The notes: generated by a model from the sequence alone, not told the origin. Shown: positions 40,957 through 50,364, numbered from the stretch's first letter. The stretch: 64,000 nt of DNA from Paenibacillus illinoisensis NBRC 15959 (GCF_004000925.1 NZ_BIME01000014.1:1-64000); one strand, 5' to 3'. Made by a program: numbers and translations.

Positions 40957-42048
40957 ATGAATATGAACCCTGTGATGAATGAAGATTCCAAAAGATCCGC
41001 ATCTGCCTTAAGCCAGAACGAAGGAATGAAGGACGGACTTGCCAAAATTTTGGAGGGGAACCATCTCGAGCAGGCGGAAGCACGTAACTTGATGTACTCC
41101 ATCATGAGGGGTGAAGCGACTCCGGCTCAGATCGGCGGGTTGCTGATGGCTCTCCGAATGAAGGGGGAAACGGTGGATGAAATCACCGGTTTTGCCGAAG
41201 CGATGCGCGGACAGGGCGGCCGGATTCTTACCGATGGCAGCGAGCTGCTCGACACTTGCGGGACCGGTGGATCGGGGATTCACAAGTTCAATATCTCAAC
41301 AGCCTCAGCCATCATTGCGGCAGCAGTCTCTGTTCGAGTGGCGAAACATGGCAATCGATCTGCTTCAGGTAAAGCAGGCAGTGCGGATGTTCTTGAAGCG
41401 CTGGGGGTTAACATTCATCTGGATGGAGAACAGGCGAGACAATGCCTGGATGAGATCGGAATTTGCTTCTGTTTCGCTCAGGTGTACCATCCTTCCATGA
41501 AACATGCGGCTGCACCACGCAAAGAGCTCGGTGTACGTACGATCTTCAATATGCTTGGTCCTCTCACTAATCCCGCAGGTGCGGATCGGCAGCTCCTTGG
41601 TCTGTATGACCGCAGTCGTACGCCGATGATTGCAGAAGTTCTCAATCGTCTCGGTCTAAAGAGAGCGCTCGTCGTTGCAAGTCATGATGGACTGGATGAG
41701 ATCAGCATATCCGCACCGACTCAGGTATCTGAACTGCGTAATGGTGAAGTTCAGACGTACGACATTGACCCGCGTGATATGGGGTTGTCGCTCCATCCGC
41801 TGGAGACCGTTCTTGGAGGAGATGCTCTCCAGAATGCCGAAATCATAAAACGAATCTTTCACGGAGAACGGAGCGCGTACCGTGATGTCGTTCTGTTAAA
41901 TGCTGGAGCATGCATCTACCTTTCGGGTCTTGCTGAGACCGTTGCGGAAGGTGTGACCATGGCCGCTAATGCTGTGGATTCCGGAAAAGCAGCGATGAAA
42001 TTGGAACAGCTAATACACACAACGGAGGCGTACAGTCATGTATCTTGA
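40957..42048 (+). CDS. trpD: Anthranilate phosphoribosyltransferase
   Basis: Second step of Trp synthesis. 363 residues with LLDTCGTGGSG (PRPP binding), KHGNRSASGKAGSADVLEALG, HPSMKHAAAPRKELGVRTIFNMLGPLTNPA. The N-terminus has an extra ~25 residues of polar sequence before the usual start; an internal ATG near MKDGLAKIL is possible. The end overlaps trpC by 11 bases. Confidence 0.95.
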   Translation: MNMNPVMNEDSKRSASALSQNEGMKDGLAKILEGNHLEQAEARNLMYSIMRGEATPAQIGGLLMALRMKGETVDEITGFAEAMRGQGGRILTDGSELLDTCGTGGSGIHKFNISTASAIIAAAVSVRVAKHGNRSASGKAGSADVLEALGVNIHLDGEQARQCLDEIGICFCFAQVYHPSMKHAAAPRKELGVRTIFNMLGPLTNPAGADRQLLGLYDRSRTPMIAEVLNRLGLKRALVVASHDGLDEISISAPTQVSELRNGEVQTYDIDPRDMGLSLHPLETVLGGDALQNAEIIKRIFHGERSAYRDVVLLNAGACIYLSGLAETVAEGVTMAANAVDSGKAAMKLEQLIHTTEAYSHVS

Positions 42049-42829
42049 TCGAATTGTAGCAACGAAACAGCAAGAGGTTGAAGTATTGGCCCAAACCTTT
42101 CAGATGGAAGAGGCATTAAAACAGATTGAAACATTGCCGGTTACCCGCGGGTTTGAACGGGCGTTATCGAAGAATCGTAATCGGAGCCTGGGACTTATTG
42201 CCGAAGTGAAAAAAGCATCACCATCCAAAGGGCTAATACGTCCTGACTTTCATCCGGTAAAGATTGCATTAGCCTATGAACGGGCAGGAGCAGATTGTAT
42301 TTCCGTATTGACGGACGTCTCCTACTTTCAAGGCAGTGGAGAATATTTGCAGGCCATTCATCAAGCAGTGAATATTCCTCTTTTGCGTAAGGATTTTATT
42401 ATCGATGAGCGCCAGATCGCTGAAGCAAGATTGCTTGGTGCAGATGCCATTTTGTTGATTGCAAGCATCCTGTCCCCAGAGCAGATCCGTCAGTATCTGT
42501 CATTTGCCAAAAGTATAGGACTGGATGTCTTAATTGAAGTCCATGACCGAACGGAACTGGAGCAGGTACTGGAGATTCCGCAGGCAACTCTTGTTGGGAT
42601 CAATAACCGTAATCTGAAGACGTTCGAAACCAGCTTAAGTACAACGCTTGATCTGATGAAGCTGATTCCGGATGGCGTAACGTTAATCAGTGAGAGCGGA
42701 ATTGACGGTCCAGAGCGTTTAGGATCACTTATAGAGGCTGGAGTACAGGGAATCCTCGTCGGTGAGCATCTGATGCGTAAGGATGATGTGGAAGCTGCCG
42801 TTTACGAACTGATGGGGCCAAGAGGATGA
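42038..42829 (+). CDS. trpC: Indole-3-glycerol phosphate synthase
   Basis: 263 residues, TIM barrel. LDRIVATKQQEVE opening, IAEVKKASPSKGLI, the catalytic LRKDFIID, LIEVHDR, GINNRNLKTFE and ISESGI. Overlaps trpD upstream and trpF downstream, so translation is coupled. Confidence 0.97.
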   Translation: MYLDRIVATKQQEVEVLAQTFQMEEALKQIETLPVTRGFERALSKNRNRSLGLIAEVKKASPSKGLIRPDFHPVKIALAYERAGADCISVLTDVSYFQGSGEYLQAIHQAVNIPLLRKDFIIDERQIAEARLLGADAILLIASILSPEQIRQYLSFAKSIGLDVLIEVHDRTELEQVLEIPQATLVGINNRNLKTFETSLSTTLDLMKLIPDGVTLISESGIDGPERLGSLIEAGVQGILVGEHLMRKDDVEAAVYELMGPRG

Positions 42830-43563
42830 ATAAACTTATGAATGACGGTGTGGGCGGCAGAGATAACGGGGCGCCTAGGGAATCGGCAGCGGCAGTAAAA
42901 ATTTGTGGACTTCAGGACGTTGAAGTGCTAAAATCGATGATAAACTTGCCGATTGATTACATTGGTGTTGTCTTTGCCGAGTCCCGTCGCCAAATTGATG
43001 CGGGTAAGGCTGCCGAGTTAAGAGCGGTCCTCATGGACTGGAATGCTTCTCATCGTCCGAAACTGGCGGGAGTATTTGTGAATCCTTCAATCACAGAACT
43101 GGAGAGTGTCATGGAAGCAGCTCACCTGGATGTTATTCAGCTGCATGGACAGGAGTCTCCGGAATTTTGCGGACTGGTGAAGCAGCGTTTCGGCACCGAG
43201 GTATTCAAGGCTCTCTCTTTTCCCAAAGATGGAACAGCTGCAGAAGTGAACGATACTGCCAAGAAGGCACTTGATCCTTATCAAAACGTTGTGGATGCCA
43301 TATTACTGGATACCTTTGATCCGTTATACGGAGGAGGTTCCGGCAAGACGTTTGCGTGGGATCGTATTCCCGCTTATGCCGAATGGGCAATTCAACATGG
43401 AATTGCTCTGTTCGTAGCAGGGGGGCTGCATCCGGATAATGTAGAGCAACTGATACAGACCTATGCACCAGACGGCGTCGATGTATCCAGCGGCGTAGAG
43501 TCTGACGGCGTGAAAGATATTGCAAAAATCACAGCATTTGTAGAAAGGGTGAAGCAGGCATGA
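42826..43563 (+). CDS. trpF: Phosphoribosylanthranilate isomerase
   Basis: 245 residues. AVKICGLQDVEVL carries the catalytic Cys; also DYIGVVFAESRRQID, VFVNPS, VIQLHGQES, ILLDTFDPLYGGGSGKTFAWD and FVAGGLHPDNV, DVSSGVESDGVKD. An N-terminal extension of ~20 residues (MNDGVGGRDNG…) precedes the barrel. ATGA overlaps on both sides. Confidence 0.96.
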   Translation: MNKLMNDGVGGRDNGAPRESAAAVKICGLQDVEVLKSMINLPIDYIGVVFAESRRQIDAGKAAELRAVLMDWNASHRPKLAGVFVNPSITELESVMEAAHLDVIQLHGQESPEFCGLVKQRFGTEVFKALSFPKDGTAAEVNDTAKKALDPYQNVVDAILLDTFDPLYGGGSGKTFAWDRIPAYAEWAIQHGIALFVAGGLHPDNVEQLIQTYAPDGVDVSSGVESDGVKDIAKITAFVERVKQA

Positions 43564-44759
43564 CACATCAATTGCCGGATCAACACGGGCGATTCGGTCC
43601 CTTCGGAGGCCGCTTTGTTCCTGAGACACTAATGAACGCTCTAATCGAATTGGAAGAGGCGTATGATCGTTACTCTCAAGACGATGAATTCAATAAGGAA
43701 TTAAACTATCTGCTGAGTGAGTATTCCGGACGGGAGACTCCGCTGTATCATGCGGAACAGTTGTCTCGCCATCTGGGAGGACCGAAGATCTATCTGAAGC
43801 GGGAAGATTTGAATCATACCGGTGCACATAAAATTAACAATGCGATCGGACAAGGCTTGCTTGCCAAACGTATGGGTAAAAATAAAGTCATCGCCGAAAC
43901 GGGTGCGGGACAGCATGGCGTCGCAACGGCAACCGTTGCTGCACTGCTTGGTCTTGAGTGTAAAGTGTTCATGGGCGAAGAAGATACAGAGCGTCAACAA
44001 CTGAACGTTTTCCGGATGAAGCTGCTGGGGGCGGAAGTGATTCCGGTGACGTCGGGCACACGGACACTGAAGGATGCAGGGAATGAGGCTCTTCGTTACT
44101 GGGTCAGCAACGTGGAGGATACATTCTATGTGCTTGGATCAGTCGTTGGTCCTCATCCATATCCCATGATGGTGCGTAACTTTCAACGAGTCATTGGGGA
44201 TGAGACGCGCAGACAGATCCAGGAGATCGAAGGGCGTCTTCCTGATGTGATCGTTGCGGCTGTCGGAGGCGGAAGCAATGCAATTGGCATGTTTTACCCG
44301 TTTATCGGGGATCAGGATGTGAAGCTGGTTGGTGTTGAAGCTGCCGGCAAAGGTGTGGACACTGAATTCCACGCAGCGACGATGAGTAAAGGGACACATG
44401 GCGTATTTCAGGGTTCCATGAGTTATTTGCTTCAGGATGAGTATGGACAGGTTCAACCTGCACATTCCATCTCGGCGGGTCTAGATTATCCTGGCGTTGG
44501 TCCGGAGCATTCCTATCTGAAAGACATTGAACGTGCTAAATATGTACCGATTACAGATCAGGAGGCGCTGGATGCCCTGCAGCTGCTCAGTCGTACAGAA
44601 GGTATCATTCCTGCACTGGAATCTGCACATGCCGTGGCTCAGGTCGTTAAGCTTGCACCTGAACTTACAGCAGAGGATATCGTTGTCATCTGTCTGTCCG
44701 GTCGGGGAGACAAAGATGTTGAATCCATTATGAAATATACGGGAGGGAACTTGTCATGA
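43560..44759 (+). CDS. trpB: Tryptophan synthase beta chain
   Basis: 399 residues, PLP enzyme that joins indole and serine. GRFGPFGGRFVPETLM, the PLP lysine in REDLNHTGAHKINNAIGQ, AETGAGQHGVATAT, GGGSNAIGMFYPF and HSISAGLDYPGVGPEHSYL. Coupled to trpF and trpA by 4-base overlaps. Confidence 0.98.
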   Translation: MTHQLPDQHGRFGPFGGRFVPETLMNALIELEEAYDRYSQDDEFNKELNYLLSEYSGRETPLYHAEQLSRHLGGPKIYLKREDLNHTGAHKINNAIGQGLLAKRMGKNKVIAETGAGQHGVATATVAALLGLECKVFMGEEDTERQQLNVFRMKLLGAEVIPVTSGTRTLKDAGNEALRYWVSNVEDTFYVLGSVVGPHPYPMMVRNFQRVIGDETRRQIQEIEGRLPDVIVAAVGGGSNAIGMFYPFIGDQDVKLVGVEAAGKGVDTEFHAATMSKGTHGVFQGSMSYLLQDEYGQVQPAHSISAGLDYPGVGPEHSYLKDIERAKYVPITDQEALDALQLLSRTEGIIPALESAHAVAQVVKLAPELTAEDIVVICLSGRGDKDVESIMKYTGGNLS

Positions 44760-45562
44760 ACCTAATGGACCAGACCTTCCTGCGTTTAAAGGAACAAAAT
44801 CGTACAGCACTTATTCCGTTTCTGACCGTTGGTGACCCCGATGTGGAGACGACAATTGATATTATCAAGGAGCTTGAACAGGCAGGAGCTGACATCCTGG
44901 AGCTTGGGGTTCCCTATTCCGATCCGCTTGCGGATGGCCCTGTCATCCAGCGTGCATCCGAGCGTGCGCTGAAAAGCCAAATCTCCATTCGTACCTGCAT
45001 GGAAACAGCCGCCAAAGCACGCGAGGCAGGGGTACAGCTGCCGTTTGTTCTCTTTACGTATTACAATCCTGTACTGCAAACGGGACTTGATTTGTTCTTT
45101 GATGAACTTGTCAAACACGATATTAGCGGCATGATTATTCCGGATCTTCCCATAGAGGAAGCAGAAGAGATGCGCCGCAGGGCGGACGCGGCAGGCGTGC
45201 ATCTGGTTCCGCTGGTAGCTCCTACGTCCAACGCGCGGATTGAGCGTATCGTTAATGGAGCGAGAGGCTTTATCTACTGCGTATCTTCGCTAGGTGTAAC
45301 AGGGGAAAGAGCCTCCTTCTTTGACGGAGTAGAGCGTTTTATTGAGACTGTGAAAAGTTTGACAGATATTCCGGTAGCGGTAGGGTTCGGCATTTCCAGC
45401 CATGAGCAAGTAGAGCGTTTTTCCCGCATCTGCGACGGGGTGGTTGTAGGGAGTGCCATTGTTCGTCAGGTGGAAGAAGCAATTCCTCTTCTTGGGAATC
45501 CGGATACCCGTGAGGCAGGGCTGTTGCAAATTCGCAACTTTGTGGCACAATTAAAAGGATAG
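44756..45562 (+). CDS. trpA: Tryptophan synthase alpha chain
   Basis: 268 residues. Catalytic Glu in LELGVPYSDPLADGPVIQ, Asp in IIPDLPIEEAEE, then PTSNARIERIV, FIYCVSSLGVTG and VGFGISSHEQV. Ends the uninterrupted trpEDCFBA run; hisC follows after ~75 bases. Confidence 0.98.
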   Translation: MNLMDQTFLRLKEQNRTALIPFLTVGDPDVETTIDIIKELEQAGADILELGVPYSDPLADGPVIQRASERALKSQISIRTCMETAAKAREAGVQLPFVLFTYYNPVLQTGLDLFFDELVKHDISGMIIPDLPIEEAEEMRRRADAAGVHLVPLVAPTSNARIERIVNGARGFIYCVSSLGVTGERASFFDGVERFIETVKSLTDIPVAVGFGISSHEQVERFSRICDGVVVGSAIVRQVEEAIPLLGNPDTREAGLLQIRNFVAQLKG

Positions 45563-45635
45563 GGAGATAACGACGTGTTATTGCCCTGCATGTTTCGGCA
45601 TGTAACTTATAACTTAACTACAGGAGGCGGTCGGG

Positions 45636-46736
45636 TTGAAACCGAAATCCCAGATTGTCAATCTGCCTGTGTACCAACCGGGCAAACCGATTGAAGAAGT
45701 GAAACGTGAACTGGGGCTTGAGCAAGTGATCAAGCTGGCCTCCAACGAAAATCCATATGGCAGCTCTCCTGCCGTACTGGAAGCCATTACGAAAGAGTTG
45801 GCCCAAGTTAGTCTGTATCCTGATGGCAGCGCCGTTGAGCTTACAGGGGTGCTGGCAAAGCATTTGGGCGTGGAACGGAACAACATTATTTTTGGCTGCG
45901 GATCAGACGAGATTATTGCATTAATAACCCGTGCCTTCTTCCTTCCCGGCGATGAGACCATCATGGCGGATCAGACGTTTTCCGTGTACAAAAGCAATGC
46001 AGACATTGAGGGCGCAGTGACAATTGAAGTTCCGCTTCAAGATGGAACGCATGACCTGTCCTCCATGCTCGCGGAAATTAGTGATAGAACCAAAGTTATC
46101 TGGGTATGTAATCCGAATAACCCTACAGGGACAATTATCTCTGAGCAGGAACTTGTAGCATTTATGGATCGGGTACCTGCTCATGTAATGGTTGTGGTGG
46201 ATGAGGCCTATTATGAGTTTGTAACGGATGCGGCTTATCCACAAACCATTTCCATGCTGGATCGTTATCCGAACCTGGTCATTCTACGGACATTCTCCAA
46301 AATCTATGGCCTTGCTTCACTACGAATTGGATATGGCATTGCACGTCCGGAGGTCATCGACCTGATTAACCGTGTACGTGAACCATTCAATACGTCGCGT
46401 TTTGGCCAGGTAGCGGCAACGGCTGCACTTTTGGACCAACCATTTGTTCAGGAATGTGCGAAGCAGAATGCATCTGAACGTGATTATCTGCAAAACGAGT
46501 TTGCCCGTCTTGGATTGCCGTTCTTCGCGTCACAAGGAAACTTCATCTTGGTCGATTTGGATATGCCATCTAAGGATGCATTCCAATCCTTGCTCAAACA
46601 AGGGATTATTGTCCGCCCTGGATTCCAAGTCTATCCAACATACATCCGTGTGTCAGTAGGCAAACCAGAACAGAACCGTGCTTTTGTGACGGCATTGGAG
46701 AACACGCTGGCTGAGAAGGCGACAACAAGCCACTAA
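45636..46736 (+). CDS. hisC: Histidinol-phosphate / aromatic aminotransferase
   Basis: 366 residues, class I/II aminotransferase. KLASNENPYGSSP, FGCGSDEII, NPNNPTGTI, VVVDEAYYEF and the PLP lysine in FSKIYGLASLRIGYG. In B. subtilis the hisC in this supraoperon serves both histidine synthesis and transamination of prephenate-derived keto acids, which explains its place between trpA and tyrA. TTG start after AGGAGGCGG. Confidence 0.95.
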   Translation: MKPKSQIVNLPVYQPGKPIEEVKRELGLEQVIKLASNENPYGSSPAVLEAITKELAQVSLYPDGSAVELTGVLAKHLGVERNNIIFGCGSDEIIALITRAFFLPGDETIMADQTFSVYKSNADIEGAVTIEVPLQDGTHDLSSMLAEISDRTKVIWVCNPNNPTGTIISEQELVAFMDRVPAHVMVVVDEAYYEFVTDAAYPQTISMLDRYPNLVILRTFSKIYGLASLRIGYGIARPEVIDLINRVREPFNTSRFGQVAATAALLDQPFVQECAKQNASERDYLQNEFARLGLPFFASQGNFILVDLDMPSKDAFQSLLKQGIIVRPGFQVYPTYIRVSVGKPEQNRAFVTALENTLAEKATTSH

Positions 46737-46762
46737 AACCGGCGATGAAAGAGTGAGGTCTC

Positions 46763-47857
46763 ATGAAATTAAAAATTGCAATGATTGGTGTGGGGCTCAT
46801 TGGAGGATCTCTCGCGCTTTGCTTCAAAGGCAAGCCGGGAGTAACTGTAATGGGCTATGCACATCTACCTGAATTGAAAGAAAAGTACATAGCGAGTGGT
46901 GTAGTGGACGACGCTACACTCTCTCTGGAAGAAGCGGTGCAGGATGCCGACTTTATTTTTTTGTGCGTTCCGGTAGGTTTGCTTGAATCATATTTTCAAC
47001 AATTGGCGAAGCTGCCCTTGAAAAAGGGATGCATCATTACGGATGTTGGCAGCACCAAAGCTTCGATTGCTGCTTGTGCTGAGCATGTACGTATGACCGA
47101 TGCCTACTTCATTGGCGGTCATCCGATGGCCGGATCTGAGCGTGCTGGTGTTGACGCGGCTTCGGCCGTACTTTTCGAGAATGCGTACTATGTTCTGACT
47201 CCGTCTGCACATGTTCCTGAAGAGGCATATGCCAGATTATCCGAGCTTCTAGCGTATACGCGGGCTCAGATCGTCAGAGTTGAGCCATTATTACATGATG
47301 ATATTGTGGGAGCTATCAGTCATTTGCCACATGTCATCGCAGTAGCGCTCGTGAATCAGGTACGTGAATATAATGAATCGAATCCCCTGTATAAAATGTT
47401 GGCAGCAGGCGGGTTCCGTGATATCACACGTATTGCATCCAGTGATGCGATTGTATGGCGTGATATCCTGCTGAGCAATCGTGAAGTACTCCTTGGTCTA
47501 TTGAAGGACTGGAACAGCCAGATGTCTGCTTTTACGGATATGCTGGAGAACGAGAATGGCCCAGGAATCGAAGATGCATTTCGTCAGGCCCGTGAATTTC
47601 GCAGCGTATTGCCAGAACGGCGTAAAGGCATGATCTCGCCGCTGTTTGACTTGTATACAGACGTTCAGGATGCACCAGGGATGATTGGTAAGATTGCAAC
47701 AGAGCTCGGGACACATGATATCAACTTGAGCAACCTGGAGATTATTGAGAACCGGGTTGATGTGCCAGGCATCATGCGTTTGTCATTCCGTCAGGAAGAG
47801 GATATGGAACGTGCGAAGTCTTTATTGGATTCCCTGGGATATCAGGTCTGGGTATGA
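46763..47857 (+). CDS. tyrA: Prephenate dehydrogenase with ACT domain
   Basis: 364 residues. N-terminal GVGLIGGSLAL Rossmann motif, VGSTKASI, GGHPMAGSERAGVDAA and a helical dehydrogenase domain; C-terminal ACT domain (DVQDAPGMIGKIATELGTHDINLSNLEI) likely senses tyrosine. Last gene of the supraoperon; aroE, which follows tyrA in Bacillus, is absent here. Confidence 0.96.
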   Translation: MKLKIAMIGVGLIGGSLALCFKGKPGVTVMGYAHLPELKEKYIASGVVDDATLSLEEAVQDADFIFLCVPVGLLESYFQQLAKLPLKKGCIITDVGSTKASIAACAEHVRMTDAYFIGGHPMAGSERAGVDAASAVLFENAYYVLTPSAHVPEEAYARLSELLAYTRAQIVRVEPLLHDDIVGAISHLPHVIAVALVNQVREYNESNPLYKMLAAGGFRDITRIASSDAIVWRDILLSNREVLLGLLKDWNSQMSAFTDMLENENGPGIEDAFRQAREFRSVLPERRKGMISPLFDLYTDVQDAPGMIGKIATELGTHDINLSNLEIIENRVDVPGIMRLSFRQEEDMERAKSLLDSLGYQVWV

Positions 47858-47870
47858 GGATAGAAAAAAA

Positions 47871-47893
47871 GAGGGCGAAAGCCCTCCTTTTTT
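47871..47893 (+). terminator. Terminator of the aromatic supraoperon
   Basis: GAGGGC-GAAA-GCCCTC followed by CTTTTTT, 14 bases after the tyrA stop. Confidence 0.92.
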
Positions 47894-47937
47894 CTGTGTT
47901 GATAAACAGTTGTTACGATACGTCCTTAAAGAAGGGC

Positions 47938-48021
47938 AAAAAAAAGACCGCTTACATAAGCGGCCATTGCTCACGTGGAGCAATACAGTTATTGGATAGG
48001 AGTGGAGAGAAACCATACTGT
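47938..48021 (-). ncRNA. Candidate small regulatory RNA (~84 nt)
   Basis: On the minus strand a perfect promoter predicts a start at about 48021. The RNA would contain TACAGT (5' end) pairing with ACTGTA to enclose a ~25-nt loop rich in C and U (TTTCTCTCCACTCCTATCC), then hairpin ATTGCTC/GAGCAAT, then the terminator CCGCTT-ATGT-AAGCGG (47948-47963) followed by TC and eight T residues (47938-47945). The CTCTCC and ACTCCT stretches are complementary to Shine-Dalgarno sequences, a property of many trans-acting small RNAs. No start codon with a ribosome site lies inside. Confidence 0.65.
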
Positions 48022-48027
48022 ACTTTT

Positions 48028-48056
48028 ATTATATGTATACGTTTTCATTTTGTCAA
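48028..48056 (-). promoter_or_regulatory. Consensus sigma-A promoter, minus strand
   Basis: TTGACA (48051-48056) and TATAAT (48028-48033), exactly 17 bp apart, both perfect matches. It points away from the sigma factor gene and drives only the candidate small RNA. Confidence 0.85.
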
Positions 48057-48501
48057 CACTTTATAAAAATTTGTTAAACCAAATTATAACTTACGTAAAT
48101 TCAGGAAATAAAATCCTCCAAAAAAGGATCGAAAAAAAAGGTTAAAATTTTGAAACCTTTTTGGATAACTCTGCGTCTAATGAGTGTGCAATGTGCAATT
48201 TTGCCAATTGGGTCTTATGTCGTCATACTCGTGAAATAAGAGGCATAAGAATGACAGGTCGGGCTTTTGTAAATCCTAAAGAATTTGCCAGGAGGCTGCT
48301 GACCGTTGTACAATAAATACTGTTAATGTAGAAACGTTGGGGAAATTGCCATTACATAGGGGAATTTGGCGTAGAGGCCTGATATGGCTTTACGCTGTTT
48401 TATGCGGTGAGAACCGCAACTTTTTTGTGCCTGTTCGGTAATACATGGATAGAGTCGAACGGGGAGAAGCACATGGATGGGCGAGGAGGGGTCGCACTCA
48501 A
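48057..48501. other. Long AT-rich intergenic region before the ECF sigma gene
   Basis: No supported gene. A plus-strand hairpin CCAAAAAAGG…CCTTTTTGG (48118-48164) with inner GGTT/AACC is visible. A promoter for the sigma gene is expected here; TAGAAAC near 48330 is only a weak ECF-like -35 and no certain -10 was found. Confidence 0.4.
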
Positions 48502-49095
48502 ATGACGGATTCCCAGTTGATTCGAGAGATCAAGGAAGGTAACCTGGAGTTATATTCCGAGCTGATGCGTCGTTATCAGCGTAAAATACTGGCTTTCGTA
48601 TATCATATGTTGAAAAGTTCCAATATGGAGCTGCTTGCGGAAGATCTCTGTTCTGAGACTTTCTATAAGGCATTCCGCAGTTTACACTCATTCCGCGAGG
48701 TTGATGCTTCATTCTCGACGTGGTTATATACCATTGCGAGAAATACGGTACTGAGTGAGCTGCGCAAACAGCGCAGTGGCAGTGTTCCTCTAGAAGAGAG
48801 CGGGGTTGTACCCATTGCTCCTTCCGAGAACGCCCCAGAGCATGCTGCACTGCGCAGTGAGCGGGTCATGCTGGTTAGAGATGCCATTAACAACTTACCG
48901 GAGAAGCAGCGTTCTGCCATCATACTCCGTGAATATGATCAACTAGACTACCAGGAGATTGCGAATATTCTTGGGCAGAGCGTCAGTTCTGTAAAATCGT
49001 TATTGTTCAGAGCAAGATCAAGCGTAAAAACCCAATTGGAACCTTATTTCTTCGAACCGGTGTACGAGCCATATGAAGGGATGAAGAACCGATGA
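48502..49095 (+). CDS. ECF-family RNA polymerase sigma factor
   Basis: 197 residues with sigma region 2 (YSELMRRYQRKILAFVYHML, DLCSETFYKAFRSLHSF, FSTWLYTIARN) and region 4 (INNLPEKQRSAIILREYDQLDYQEIANILGQSVSSVKSLLFRARSSV). The ATG at 48502 follows GAGGAGGGG; the ATG at 48445 in the same frame has no ribosome site. Overlaps the anti-sigma gene (ATGA), the classic arrangement. Regulon and signal unknown; the type resembles SigW/RpoE. prsW, a known activator of such systems, lies elsewhere in the window. Confidence 0.94.
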   Translation: MTDSQLIREIKEGNLELYSELMRRYQRKILAFVYHMLKSSNMELLAEDLCSETFYKAFRSLHSFREVDASFSTWLYTIARNTVLSELRKQRSGSVPLEESGVVPIAPSENAPEHAALRSERVMLVRDAINNLPEKQRSAIILREYDQLDYQEIANILGQSVSSVKSLLFRARSSVKTQLEPYFFEPVYEPYEGMKNR

Positions 49096-49727
49096 ATTGC
49101 AATGAAGCCCAGGACTTGTTTGCACTGATCTGGGACTTGCCGGCAAATCATCCTCAGCGGCTTGCTTTTCATGCTCATCTGGATGGTTGTGAGGAGTGCT
49201 CGCAGCAGTTTGAAGTTTGGGAAGAAGCCCAAGTGCTGCTGCACAGCATACCGGAACCAGTGACAGAGCAGCAGGCAGAGAGAGTCAATCGCAACGTAAT
49301 GGACCGCATTTATGCGGAGTCCCCGTGGCTTTTGCCTGAAGAGGCAAAAGTGAATCGATTCTCTGCTGCGATCCGCAAGCATATGACGTTGTGGATTGCT
49401 GCGTTTCTGGCCATTTTTTTATGCAGTTTCTTATACATGGCGATGTTTAAGTCTGGGGTATCAGAAGCTGAACAGCAAAGCGTCGTTTCTACGGGGATTC
49501 TCGAAACAGCTGTTGCTGGAAGCGATCTGACTGCTTCAGGTATGTATCAGTACGACATGCCAGGGGCCGACAGAGGAAGCATTATTGAACCCTTTGTCGT
49601 AAGTATGGGACCTGCGTATCCGGGATACTGGATGGCCTTGTCACTACTCGCTATTGGCATGGCTTTGTTTTCGCTGGGGCGGATGCATCGAACGACCAAC
49701 AAACGTAAACAAGGTGCGCGTGCGTAG
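49092..49727 (+). CDS. Anti-sigma factor with zinc-finger (ZAS) domain
   Basis: 211 residues. The N-terminal cytosolic part has the H-x3-C-x2-C zinc motif (HLDGCEEC, about residues 27-34). One membrane helix follows (MTLWIAAFLAIFLCSFLYMAMF, about 97-118), then an outer loop and a second hydrophobic helix near the C-terminus (MALSLLAIGMALFSLG). It should hold the upstream sigma factor inactive at the membrane. Confidence 0.9.
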   Translation: MNCNEAQDLFALIWDLPANHPQRLAFHAHLDGCEECSQQFEVWEEAQVLLHSIPEPVTEQQAERVNRNVMDRIYAESPWLLPEEAKVNRFSAAIRKHMTLWIAAFLAIFLCSFLYMAMFKSGVSEAEQQSVVSTGILETAVAGSDLTASGMYQYDMPGADRGSIIEPFVVSMGPAYPGYWMALSLLAIGMALFSLGRMHRTTNKRKQGARA

Positions 49728-49764
49728 TTAACCAGGCGTTCGCCGTATAGAAAAGAGGGATGAG

Positions 49765-50364
49765 ATGCGAATTGGGCTTATTCGTCACGGTCTTACCGAT
49801 TGGAACGCTGCAGGGCGTATCCAAGGGCAGACAGACATACCATTGAATGCCGAAGGGCGTCAGCAGGCAGAACGTCTGGGACACCGTCTGTTGACAGAGG
49901 ATTATCAATGGGACTATATCATTACCAGTGGATTATCACGGGCCCAGGAGACAGGAGAGATTATCTCTGGATTGCTAGACGTGCCTATGCTTGAGCCAGA
50001 TGCGCGTTTAAAAGAAAGAGGTTTCGGTCAGATCGAAGGTTTGACCTCGGATGAACGAATCACCCGCTGGGGAACGGACTGGGAGACGCTGGATCTGGGA
50101 CAGGAGCAGATTATTGATATACAGACTCGCGCTTTAGCGTTTTTAGAAGATTTGTGGGCTGCATATCAGGACAAAAATATTTTGATTGTAACTCATGGCG
50201 CTTTTCTCGCAAACCTGTTGTCTGCCTTGTTCAAAGACCGCTATACGGAACGAATTGGAAACCTGTCGCTTACGATCCTGGAAAAAGAACAGGATGACTG
50301 GAGTCCCTTGTTATATAATTGCACACGACATCTATCATTGGATGCAGCTAAACAATCTGAGTAA
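49765..50364 (+). CDS. Histidine-phosphatase-family protein
   Basis: 199 residues of the phosphoglycerate-mutase-like superfamily. Phosphohistidine motif LIRHGLTDWN at the N-terminus, conserved Arg/Glu in SRAQETGEI and KERGFGQIEG, and second His in VTHGAFLANLL. The bacillary relatives (PhoE/YhfR, CobC) are broad phosphatases; substrate unclear. The terminator stem begins inside the last codons. Confidence 0.9.
   Translation: MRIGLIRHGLTDWNAAGRIQGQTDIPLNAEGRQQAERLGHRLLTEDYQWDYIITSGLSRAQETGEIISGLLDVPMLEPDARLKERGFGQIEGLTSDERITRWGTDWETLDLGQEQIIDIQTRALAFLEDLWAAYQDKNILIVTHGAFLANLLSALFKDRYTERIGNLSLTILEKEQDDWSPLLYNCTRHLSLDAAKQSE

Noticed and set aside
47854..48066. 70-residue plus-strand frame after tyrA
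   Set aside because: It runs through the tyrA terminator and lacks a ribosome site; the region is explained by the minus-strand RNA.
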